The translations under genes and the position numbers were made by a program. DNA of 12,720 nucleotides from an uncultured Prevotella sp. (GTDB lineage Bacteria > Bacteroidota > Bacteroidia > Bacteroidales > Bacteroidaceae). Shown here piece by piece: positions 1-7,600 of the stretch (positions are counted from its first letter, which is position 1; every line of letters starts with the position of its first letter). The notes beneath the pieces were generated by a model. The model made no database searches. It saw only the letters and a list, made by a program, of their open reading frames with translations, and was not told where the DNA came from. The stretch is taken from the NCBI GenBank assembly GCA_905373605.1, contig CAJPTO010000069.1:1-12720 (forward strand). The letters run 5' to 3'.

Positions 1-26
1 ACCGCGAACAGCGCGCCAACAGGCAC

Positions 27-46
27 AAAAAACGCTGACAAGCGTT
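27..46 (-). terminator. Candidate intrinsic terminator of the PUL operon
   Basis: Read on the minus strand, AACGCT pairs perfectly with AGCGTT around a TGTC loop (arms 41-46 and 31-36). The last two T of the stem run into four more, giving a six-T tract. The stem is only 6 bp. It is the first hairpin with a U-tract after the leftmost gene, about 210 bases beyond that gene's stop codon, so a transcript ending here would carry the whole CTAGG array as its 3' UTR. On the plus strand no T tract follows, so the polarity fits the leftward operon. No transcript-end data support it. Confidence 0.5.
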
Positions 47-57
47 GCAAAGACATG

Positions 58-89
58 GCATCCCAGGAAAGCTCGCTTTCCTGGGATGC
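58..89. repeat. Perfect 15-bp inverted repeat at the outer edge of the CTAGG array
   Basis: Arms 58-72 (GCATCCCAGGAAAGC) and 75-89 (its exact reverse complement) are separated by only two bases, so a hairpin would open the inner GC pairs to form a loop. The last arm base, C89, is also the first base of the CTAGG array. In the plus direction the stem is followed by TAGGTTTTC, a weak T tract, which could make it a terminator for a rightward transcript entering from the left. In the leftward direction no T tract follows. It could also be a boundary element of the array or an mRNA-stabilising stem. Confidence 0.6.
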
Positions 90-258
90 TAGGTTTTCTA
101 GGGGTTCTAGGGGGCTAGGGCTTCTAGGATGCCTAGGATTTCTAGGGGTTCTAGGTTTCCTAGGATTTCTAGGATGCCTAGGATTCCTAGTTTTTCTAGG
201 CGTTCTAGGGCTTCTAGGAAGCCTAGGCTTCCTATTTTTTCTAGGCTTCCTAGCCTTT
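89..258. repeat. Tandem array of 19 units of CTAGGNNNN, 9-bp period
   Basis: Units start at 89, 98, 107, 115, 124, 133, 142, 151, 160, 169, 178, 187, 196, 205, 214, 223, 232, 241 and 250. All are 9 bp except the 8-bp unit at 107. CTAGG is almost invariant, with exceptions CTAGT at 187, CTATT at 232 and CTAGC at 250. The four-base remainder varies (ATTT, ATGC, GGTT, GCTT, CTTC, AAGC and others) and usually ends in T or C. The array starts within the stop codon of the BNR_4 gene and ends at the 58-89 inverted repeat. The period is a multiple of three, which leaves Leu-rich reading frames open on both strands; I regard these as by-products. There are no CRISPR-like spacers. Function unknown; a 3' UTR structure, protein-binding array or slippage product are possible. 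Confidence 0.93.
214..253 (-). other. Hairpin within the array, just after the BNR_4 stop codon
   Basis: CTAGGAAGCCTAG (214-226) and CTAGGCTTCCTAG (241-253) are exact reverse complements, giving a 13-bp stem with a 14-base loop. A competing element overlaps it: 215-234 (TAGGAAGCCTAGGCTTCCTA) is a perfect 20-bp palindrome followed on the plus strand by TTTTTT (235-240). In the leftward transcript the stem begins four bases after the UAA codon, so it could protect the mRNA 3' end or contribute to termination. No U tract follows it in that direction. Confidence 0.5.
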
Positions 259-1582
259 ACTTGCCCTTTACATACACCTCAAGCACATACACCATCTGCG
301 GCTCTACGGCCACAGTGCGCTCACCATCGCCTTGCCGCGTGTCCTGAACAAAGACATGCAGCTTGTGTTGGCCTTTCCAAAGCTCCGTATCGTAGGCCGG
401 TTCCCAGGCGTTAACGGAAAAGTTGGTGAGGTCGGTTGTTTGCCACAGACCCTTTTTCAAGTCCTTGGTAAACGCCATCGACACCCGGCTGCCCCTTTCA
501 GCATCCCGAAACAGGTAGTAAGCCCGCAGCCCATCGGTGATAATCTTAGGCCGCGCAATGGGAATCATCTTCGTTCCTCCGCCTTTGAGGGAGAAAGGCA
601 TCTGCCGACGGCACACCACAGCCTGCTTCCACTCGCTGCCATCGTGCCACACCAGCCTGTATTGCGGCACGATGCTGGTGCTGTCACGCCAATAAGTGGC
701 GATGTACGGGCGGCCTTTGGCATCCGTTGTCATGCTCGTTTGGTTAATCAACTCCGAGTTTTGCGGTATTCGGCAAGCATATTCGGCATTTGCCAGGCGT
801 ATGGGCAACGAATAAGTTTCGCCTGTCGACTTTTGCCATGTTACGCCGTTGTCTTCTGAGCGCGCATAACACAGGTCGTGATTGGTTTCCACCAGCCACG
901 ACTCGCGCCACACCCACGAAAGGTGTATCACCCCTTTCTTGTCTACACACAATTGCCAATAAGCGTTGCGCGCATTCTCGCCGTCGATGAGCACATCGTG
1001 CACACGCTGCCACTTGCGCGCCTTTAAGTCGTAGCGGTTCATCACGAGGTTGCCCCGCCCCGAACTTCCCGAGCGGTAAACGAACAATAAGTCGCCGCCC
1101 TTAAGACAATAGAATTCGGGATAAGTAACATTGTCTTCGTCGTTGCCCGTCATTATGCTTCGTTCGCCCAGCTGCAGCGAACGCGGAGCAATGCTTCGGC
1201 AATAGTTCAGCTTGTTGCCATGATGGTCGAAGGCCACGTGCAGAAAGCCATCTCCATCCACCATGATGCTTATCACATTATGCCCATCGCGCACGTTCCC
1301 TTTATATTGTGTGCGGTGCAACATCCATTTAGTGTCGCCCAACTTGCGTTTCCCCAAGGCCAGAAATCCCTCGCCATCATAGTAAGCAATGTATTGTTCG
1401 TTGCCACTTGTCACCAAAGCGTTGGTTCTGAACGAAGCCGTGTTCACCGATGTCTGGCTATATCCCTTGCCCACAGCCACAAGCCTTGTGCCGCGAGCGC
1501 AGTTTTTCTTAGCCACAAGCTGCTGAGGCAGGGCAAAAGCCAGCAAGAGCAGCCCGAAGTAAAAAGAAATGGTTTTCTTCAT
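257..1582 (-). CDS. Secreted BNR_4-family propeller protein, putative lyase or rhamnohydrolase (PL24/PL25/GH145-like)
   Basis: 441 residues from the chosen start. An N-terminal signal peptide (about residues 1-24, ending QLVA before KK) has no lipobox, so the protein is probably periplasmic or secreted. Repeated motifs of the type 'VDGDGFLHVAFDHHGN', 'VDKKGVIHLSWVW' and 'TDAKGRPYIATYW' are the blades of a BNR_4-type beta-propeller. Features shared with ulvan lyases PL24/PL25 and with GH145-type rhamnohydrolases are H101 (in DGHN), H120/H121 (DHHGN), Y154 (VTYPEF) and R170 in YRSGSSGRGN; these appear intact, suggesting an active enzyme. The open frame extends to 1708, but only the start at 1582 gives a signal peptide, and it has an AAGGAG ribosome site 10 bases upstream. 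It is the last PUL gene, 141 bases after the DUF1735 gene. Fold and family are fairly secure; reaction and substrate are not. A non-catalytic role remains possible. Confidence 0.85.
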   Translation of the reverse strand: MKKTISFYFGLLLLAFALPQQLVAKKNCARGTRLVAVGKGYSQTSVNTASFRTNALVTSGNEQYIAYYDGEGFLALGKRKLGDTKWMLHRTQYKGNVRDGHNVISIMVDGDGFLHVAFDHHGNKLNYCRSIAPRSLQLGERSIMTGNDEDNVTYPEFYCLKGGDLLFVYRSGSSGRGNLVMNRYDLKARKWQRVHDVLIDGENARNAYWQLCVDKKGVIHLSWVWRESWLVETNHDLCYARSEDNGVTWQKSTGETYSLPIRLANAEYACRIPQNSELINQTSMTTDAKGRPYIATYWRDSTSIVPQYRLVWHDGSEWKQAVVCRRQMPFSLKGGGTKMIPIARPKIITDGLRAYYLFRDAERGSRVSMAFTKDLKKGLWQTTDLTNFSVNAWEPAYDTELWKGQHKLHVFVQDTRQGDGERTVAVEPQMVYVLEVYVKGK

Positions 1583-1592
1583 GCGGTTTAAT

Positions 1593-1598
1593 CTCCTT
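1593..1598 (-). promoter_or_regulatory. Shine-Dalgarno site AAGGAG of the BNR_4 gene
   Basis: AAGGAG on the minus strand ends 10 bases before the ATG at 1582. It is the only strong Shine-Dalgarno sequence among the six genes here; the others have A/T-rich or featureless leaders, as is normal in Bacteroidota. It decides the start at 1582 over the upstream in-frame ATG at 1708 and suggests that translation starts independently after the structured spacer. Confidence 0.7.
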
Positions 1599-1612
1599 AG
1601 TTTAAGACAAGA

Positions 1613-1667
1613 GGGCAGCCTATAAGGCATGGATGCAAGGTGCGCATCCCTACCCCATAAGCTGCCC
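1613..1667 (-). other. 24-bp imperfect RNA hairpin in the spacer before the BNR_4 gene
   Basis: Arms 1613-1636 and 1644-1667 enclose a 7-base loop. Of 24 positions, 19 are Watson-Crick pairs. Of the five non-matches, four (1620/1660, 1624/1656, 1625/1655, 1628/1652) are G-U wobbles if the minus strand is transcribed but A-C clashes if the plus strand is. Only 1630/1650 fails in both. This strand bias supports an RNA element in the leftward operon transcript rather than a DNA site. No U tract follows (TCTTGTCTTAAA), so it is not a standard terminator. Possible roles are an RNase processing or stability element separating the BNR_4 message from susD, or part of an attenuator. Confidence 0.65.
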
Positions 1668-1685
1668 CAATATCCCATTGGGCAG
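1662..1685 (-). other. Alternative hairpin sharing an arm with the 24-bp hairpin
   Basis: CTGCCCCAAT (1662-1671) and ATTGGGCAG (1677-1685) pair as a 9-bp stem with one bulged C and a 5-base loop. Positions 1662-1667 are also the outer end of the 24-bp hairpin (1613-1667), so both cannot form fully at once. In transcription order the small hairpin forms first and the large one can then displace it, the usual geometry of an attenuator-type switch. No ligand or protein is suggested by the sequence. Confidence 0.45.
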
Positions 1686-1723
1686 GCTATGTGCCATCCA
1701 TTCTGCACGCAGCCATGCCGTTG

Positions 1724-2626
1724 TTATAGCTCTTTGTCCTTTTTAAGCTTGGCCTCCATGCGGAAAGTTTTTTCGCCCACGGTGTAATCGTACCAGAAAG
1801 TGAATGTCTTGTCGGCAGGATTGTACGTGCCCGCGCCATCTACAATGGGCATGTCTTTCCATGTTTTCAGCGTCAGGCTGTTGTCGTCGTTCACGGTGAT
1901 GGTGTAAGCGTGCTCGCCTAAGTTGGAATAACGTTCAACAATGGCATTCTGGAACAAGCGTATGGTGTTGCCATTAACGGCAGTGGCTGTTCGCGCAGTG
2001 CTGATAGACGACACGTTGCTGGGGTTTTTCACCCCATCAACCATCTCTGTGGCCACGCCACTGAACGTGTAACTGCCCGAAAAGGCGTTCACCATCTGCA
2101 GGTGTACCAGCAAACAGGTGTCTTTAGCCACATTCGAATGCCTGTCATTTGCAATGGTTTGGTAGGCACTAGTCTTCGCAATCTTCAGTGGAATGACGTA
2201 AAGCGAGTCGCAACTGATGCGGCTAGGGTCTACCTTGATGGGTATTCGTGTATACACTTCACCCCGCCTTATCGTTCCATCCCACGAAGGCAGGCTGTAC
2301 CAGTCGGTGGGAAGTGCCTGATACTTGATGCCGCCTGCCACCACATTCTTATGATTGTAGCGGTCGATGTTATCTTGTGTTGCTGTACCAAGTGTAATGG
2401 TGACGTCTTGGTCGGGTAATTGACTTCCCCCAATAGCTACAGAAACGTACAATTCGCCATTTCCGGCATAGTCCACCCGCTTGGTTTGCAACACTTCGTT
2501 TGCGCCAACAAGGTAAACTTGCTTCACATATTGCTCTTTGTCCAGCGGGTTGTCGCGGTCGTCGCAAGCCGTTAAGCCACAAGCCACTGCTGCAATGGCC
2601 GCCATATATTTCATCTTCGTAATCAT
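1724..2626 (-). CDS. DUF1735/DUF4361 lipoprotein, probable surface glycan-binding protein
   Basis: 300 residues from the chosen start. The N-terminus MITKMKYMAAIAAVACGLTA-C21 is a lipoprotein signal. The residues after the cysteine (DDRDN) are acidic, as in the Bacteroidota signal for export to the outer leaflet. Residues about 33-155 resemble DUF1735 (BT_3987-like N-terminal domain), and about 180-300 the DUF4361-type C-terminal domain, with Trp/Tyr-rich strands near the end (FTFWYDYTVGEKTF). Proteins of this build sit after susD and bind glycan at the surface, the position of SusE/F; they have no known catalysis. An in-frame ATG at 2671 would overlap the end of susD but puts 15 charged and polar residues before the signal, so I prefer 2626 (38 bases after the susD stop). 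Glycan specificity cannot be read from the sequence. Confidence 0.85.
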   Translation of the reverse strand: MITKMKYMAAIAAVACGLTACDDRDNPLDKEQYVKQVYLVGANEVLQTKRVDYAGNGELYVSVAIGGSQLPDQDVTITLGTATQDNIDRYNHKNVVAGGIKYQALPTDWYSLPSWDGTIRRGEVYTRIPIKVDPSRISCDSLYVIPLKIAKTSAYQTIANDRHSNVAKDTCLLVHLQMVNAFSGSYTFSGVATEMVDGVKNPSNVSSISTARTATAVNGNTIRLFQNAIVERYSNLGEHAYTITVNDDNSLTLKTWKDMPIVDGAGTYNPADKTFTFWYDYTVGEKTFRMEAKLKKDKEL

Positions 2627-2664
2627 TGCTTTTAGTTTTATCTGATTAAATGCTAGCATTGTTT

Positions 2665-4632
2665 TTACCATCCCGGTGCTTGGTCCAGCTTTCTGTTTCG
2701 GTCCACAATGTCTTGTTTGATGGGATAGAGCGCCGCTTTTGCGGTGATAGCGTAGATGGCGTACCGATAAGACACTTGCGTGCGCTTGTGGAACGCTTCA
2801 CGCTCGGCCGTTTTGGCATTGGTGTTCATGCCATAGAAAGGCGTTTGCATGGTTCTAACCAAGTCGCCCCAGCGTCGCAGGTCGAAGAAACGGCGTCCTT
2901 CTAAAGCCAGTTCCACTTGCCTTTCTCGTTTGATGAGTTCGCGCATGGCGGCTTGGTCGGCCGCATCGGCCTCGGTAATGCCGGGAAGCCCCGCGCGATA
3001 ACGCACCATGTTGAAGTATTTCACCATCTCTGCCGTGTTGCGACTAACAGAGATGCTGTTCTCTTCATCGGTATATGCACCTTCCATCTCGTTCATGGCC
3101 TCAACATAATTGAGCAACACCTCGGCATAACGAATGATGGGGAACATCTTAGCACGGTAAGCCCCGCCAGGACAATCGGAAGGATGCACATACTTCATGC
3201 TCGAATAACCCGAGAAGCACTTGTCGTTGGGATAATCGCTCCATGCAGCGCCAGTGCCATTAATATAATAGGTAACTTCCAGGTTCTTGTGGTTGGCCGC
3301 AGTTCCTGTGTAGCTGCTCCCTTCTCTAAAGTGATGGTTGAAAGCGATGGTGGCATAGAAGCGCGGTTCGCGGTTGTTGTACATCTGTGCTGTGTTGGCT
3401 CGCAACTGATAACCAGAGAAACTCTTTGCCGTTCCGATGGGTTTCCATGCCTCATCCTCGGTGGGGTATCCACTAGAAGGGTCGTTGATGTCTTTTCCAT
3501 TGGCCATTCTATAAGCGTCTACCAGCTGCTGGCTCACGTTCAGTCCGTTTCCCCCACCCATGATGGCCGGGAAGGTAATCCATGCATTGTCGTTGTTCTC
3601 ATTTCTGGCCCAAATAATCTCGGGAATGTTGATGGCAGCCTCTTCAGCGGTGAACATGTCGCTGTATGAACGCAAGGGATCAATGCCACCCGCGCCATTG
3701 GGGAATGGTTCTTTCGACACTTCGTCGGGCAATTGAGGCGTATCCCTACTGGCCGACACGGTATACAGCGAGTACATGCCCAGGTCAATCACACGCTTTG
3801 CTGCGGCTGCAGCCTTTCCCCACTTCTGTGGGTCGCGTGTTTGGTTGAAGTAAAGCTGTCCGTCGGTAGAGCGTTTGAAGTCTGAATAATAGGTATTGCC
3901 ATTGAACCACGGGCTAGCAGCTTCGAGCAACACGCGCGATTTCAAAGCCATTGCTGCGCCGCGTGTGGGCACTCTGTAGGTTTCGGTGGCGTTACGCTCG
4001 CTGTCCAATCGCTTGGCAGCCTCATCGAAGTTTCGGCAGATGTAGTCGACGCACTCGTCGTAGGTGGCGCGGGGGAATGACATCTCGTCTACCGAGGCGT
4101 TAGATTCTATCACGTTGTCGGGCAACAGTGGGATTGGGCCATACTGTCTGAGCAACGAATAATAGAGATATGCACGAAGGAAGTAGGCTTGCCCTGCCAC
4201 ATCGATGCGTTCTATCTCTGAAATGTCTTGGCATTCGCCCATCCGCTGCAACAGCATGTTGGCCTTGCGTATGCCCTTGTAAAAGTTAGCCCAGTTGTTG
4301 AAGTAGTCGCTGAACTGGTTTATCTCACCCAAAGCATATTTTATGCCAGCGTGGCGGTCGTCGTTCCACGAACAAAAGGCCTCATCGCTAGAGAAAGCGA
4401 AGGGATTATCGGCATTGGTCCACATGCGGTCGTCTTGTGGAAGGTAAGAAGAAGCACTGTTGAGGTAAGCATACATCGTGTTCTTCCTTACGAACGTGGA
4501 GTCTAAGCTCGACATGTCGTAAAAGTATTTGTCGGTGTCGAGATAACTCTCGCAGCTGCTAAGCGTTGGAAGCAGAACAGCGGTTAAAGCCAAACCTGCA
4601 ATGCTGCAGATGATGTTATTGATACGTTTCAT
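2665..4632 (-). CDS. susD: SusD/RagB-family outer-membrane nutrient-binding lipoprotein
   Basis: 655 residues, at the long end for the family. The signal peptide ends in LPTLSSC with C27 as the lipid-modified cysteine, followed by ESYLDTD. The TPR-containing N-terminal half shows typical motifs (GQAYFLRAYLYYSLLRQYG; PRATYDECVDYI; RGAAMALKSRVLLEAA). The C-terminal RagB/SusD domain shows RYAEVLLNYVEAMNE and ERQVELALEGRRFFDLRRWG (about 570-589), the family hallmark. SusD proteins form the lid of the SusC transporter and bind the oligosaccharide at the cell surface. The gene begins 15 bases after the susC stop codon, so the two are co-transcribed. 'susD' is a family label here; the substrate is not necessarily starch. 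No truncation or frameshift is seen. Confidence 0.96.
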   Translation of the reverse strand: MKRINNIICSIAGLALTAVLLPTLSSCESYLDTDKYFYDMSSLDSTFVRKNTMYAYLNSASSYLPQDDRMWTNADNPFAFSSDEAFCSWNDDRHAGIKYALGEINQFSDYFNNWANFYKGIRKANMLLQRMGECQDISEIERIDVAGQAYFLRAYLYYSLLRQYGPIPLLPDNVIESNASVDEMSFPRATYDECVDYICRNFDEAAKRLDSERNATETYRVPTRGAAMALKSRVLLEAASPWFNGNTYYSDFKRSTDGQLYFNQTRDPQKWGKAAAAAKRVIDLGMYSLYTVSASRDTPQLPDEVSKEPFPNGAGGIDPLRSYSDMFTAEEAAINIPEIIWARNENNDNAWITFPAIMGGGNGLNVSQQLVDAYRMANGKDINDPSSGYPTEDEAWKPIGTAKSFSGYQLRANTAQMYNNREPRFYATIAFNHHFREGSSYTGTAANHKNLEVTYYINGTGAAWSDYPNDKCFSGYSSMKYVHPSDCPGGAYRAKMFPIIRYAEVLLNYVEAMNEMEGAYTDEENSISVSRNTAEMVKYFNMVRYRAGLPGITEADAADQAAMRELIKRERQVELALEGRRFFDLRRWGDLVRTMQTPFYGMNTNAKTAEREAFHKRTQVSYRYAIYAITAKAALYPIKQDIVDRNRKLDQAPGW

Positions 4633-4647
4633 ACTGTGCGGTTGAGT

Positions 4648-7600
4648 TTAGAAGTTCACGTTTAACTGCAAGGTGTAGGTTCTTTGTATGGGGTAAGCGG
4701 CACCGTTGCTAGCCACCTGCCCGGGATCCCAAAGCTTGATGTTGTCCCAAGTGCAGATATTGTTCATGATGAAACTCAGGTCTACATTCTGTATGGCCAG
4801 CACACGTTTGAGCCAGCTGTGCGCATAGCGGTATCTCACTTGCAGCGTCTTAAACCGCACATAGGCGTTGTCGGCCAACCAGAATGTAGAGGCGCGGTTG
4901 TTGTTTTTGTTTTCGCCGTAGGTCATTCGTGGGAATCGCGCGTTGGGGTTCTCGGTGTCTGGTGTGCCAGACACTTCTCTTGGTGTCCATCGGTTGCTTT
5001 GGTTGGCCACGATGTCTAGCACATTGCCCGTTTCTCCCCAGGCGAAAGGATAATAACCCGTGCCGCCATAGAAGAATTGGCTGTGGCCTGTGCCTTCGAA
5101 CAGCGCGCTAACGGTGAGGTTCTTCCACCTTACCTCGGGTGCAAAGCCCCATTGTATCTCGGGTGTATTCGAGTAAGACAGTGGCACAACGTCGAAATCG
5201 TTCACAACACCGTCGCCGTTAACGTCCTTATACTTGATGTCGCCGGGGTAAACCTTGCTTTCGAACGTTTGCTTGGGGCTGCTTTCTATGTCGTCCCAGT
5301 CGCGGAAGAGGCCCATCGCCACTAGTCCGCGCAGCGTTCCGTAGGGTTTACCCGTGTAGTATCCATAGGGATAACGCACATCGGCTTGTTCCCAATTGGT
5401 TACTTTGTTGCGCGAATAGGTGAAGTTGGCCCGTGCCGTAACCTGCCAATCTTTGGCAAAAGCCTTTGTGAAAGTGATGTTTCCATCGGCTCCGTGCGAC
5501 TCCATGCTGCCCACGTTGGCCCAAGGCAGGCTCTCCAGTCCCACTTCGATGGGAACTGATGCGCGTTGTTGGAAGATGTTCTTGCGCTTGTCGCGGAAGA
5601 AGTCTACGGTGAGCGTTATCATGTCCTTAAACAAATGCACATCCAAGCCGATGTCAAACTTGCGGGCTTCTTCCCAAACCAGTCCGTCGGTGCCCACTTG
5701 TCCTTCCTTGCTGCTGCCATAAAGGGCGTTCCAACCCGCGTTGCCGCCAACGATGGTGGTGAGATAGGGGAAACGCGTGCCGCCTATTTGGTCGTTGCCC
5801 ACAAGCCCATAGCTGGCGCGCACCTTGAGATAGTTGAGCCAAGGCACTGTTTTCTGCACCAATTCGTATTGCGTGGGTATCCAACCGCCCGACACAGCGG
5901 GGAAAAGTCCGAAGCGATGTCCCTTTGGGAATTGCTCGGAACCGGTATATCCCAAGTTAACCTCGGCAAAGTAGGTGCGTTTGTAGTTGTAAGCCACGCG
6001 TCCCGATAGGCTTTCGTATCGGTGTGGTATGGCGGCGATGTTGTCGTTGGCCTCCGAGTTTGTGGTGCTCTTAAGGTAGAAACGCGCAGTGGAGCCCACC
6101 TCGTGGTCGCCAAAGGTACGCGCATACTCGGGCAAGACCTCCCATTGGTACGAGCGGGCGTTGTAAACGTACTTGTCAAACGTCAAGTCTTTCTTGCCGA
6201 TGGTTCTCAACATCTGCAAAGTGCCATCGGCATAGCGGCCAGTGGCCTTGTACAAGTCGGGGTTCTTGGTGCGATAAGTGTTGTGTACCGACTCACCCGA
6301 ATAAGAAAACATGCCCCTGATGCTCAATCCCTTGGTAACAAAGGAGAGGTCTTGGTTCAATCCCACGCTGATATTGGTGTCCAGCCGGCGCGTTTCCTTA
6401 AAACCAGTGAAGTTAAGCTGCACGTAAGGCGACATCTGATCGGCGTTTGTTCCGAAAGCCGACAGCGCACCATTAGAATATTTCACGGGCATCGTCACAG
6501 GCGTGAGGTTGGCTTGCGCTCCCCAAAGGGCCGAGTTATCCGAAACCTTTCCAAATCCCGGCGAATTTTGGTCCACGATGGTTTGGTTGAGTTTCATTGT
6601 CATCGTTGTGCTTTTTGTAACATTCACGTCTACCTTAGTTAAGAAGTTGTATTTGTGGTAGTTTACGTTTGTGTTATACTTGTTTGCCGACTTGTCTTGT
6701 TTGAATATGGCATCTTTGTTCAGCACGCTCAGCGAAGTGTAGTAACGAGCGTTGGTACCACCGCCGCTAACGCTTAAGAAATGCTGGTTTTGCCACACGC
6801 GGTCTTTGAGTATCACGTCGCGCCAGTTGGTGTTGGGGTAGAGGTCGGGGTCCAATCCCGTTCTAAACAGCTCCAGTTCCGTGTCGTTGTAGATGGGTGC
6901 TTGGTCGCGCGACATGCGTGCTTCGTTTGCCAATAGCGCGTAATCGTAAGCACCCACATAGTTAGGCATGCGTGCACTCTCGCTCATGATGAGGTTACTC
7001 TTGAAGTTGATGTGCATCTTTCCGGCCTTTCCCTGCTTGGTGGTTACGATAACCACGCCGTTTGCGCCCTGCACACCATAGATGGCGGTGGCCGATGCAT
7101 CTTTTAGCACAGTGAAGCTTTCCACATCGCTAGCGTCCAGGTCGTTAAGGTTTCCTTCCACGCCATCGATGAGCACCAAAGCCGAGGTGCTGGCACCGAA
7201 AGTAGAGATGCCGCGTATCCAAAACTCAGAGAAGTCGTTGCCTGGTTCGCCACTTCTCGTCACGGCAATGATGCCCGGCACGTTGCCGCCAAGCATGTTC
7301 GAGATGCTTGTTGCTGGTGCTTCCAGTGCCGTTGGGTCGATGGTGGTCACAGCTCCCGTGAGGTTAATCTTCTTTTGTGTACCAGTTCCCAGCACCACAA
7401 CCTCGTCTAGGGCATCGATGTTGGGTTGCAAAACAATCTTCATGCGCTCTTGTGCGAAGCTCACCTTTTCTTTATGTTCCTTATAACCCACGTATGTGAA
7501 GATGAGCGTGGTGCCAGCCGGAATGTCTTTGATACGAAACTTTCCGTCGAGGTCGGTAATGGCACCCGTAACAGCCTTGTTGTCGGTGGCAATGGTAACG

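Noticed and set aside
89..258. CRISPR array
   Set aside because: The repeats are 9 bp with no unique spacers of CRISPR length, and no cas gene is nearby.
55..414. Plus-strand 119-codon frame encoding a Leu/Gly-rich hydrophobic peptide
   Set aside because: Its composition is produced by the 9-bp CTAGG array, and its 3' part lies antisense to the BNR_4 gene. No ribosome site or family resemblance is seen.
1583..1708. N-terminal extension of the BNR_4 protein to the ATG at 1708
   Set aside because: It would place 42 residues before a clean signal peptide and its codons overlap the RNA hairpin. The start at 1582 has an AAGGAG site.
2627..2671. Longer start of the DUF1735 protein overlapping the end of susD
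   Set aside because: It adds 15 polar/charged residues before a complete lipoprotein signal sequence. Translational coupling from 2671 cannot be excluded.
2917..3669. Long plus-strand open frames antisense to susD and susC (e.g. 250 codons here)
   Set aside because: They are complementary-frame shadows of strongly conserved SusD/SusC coding sequence, without signal peptide, domain or ribosome site.
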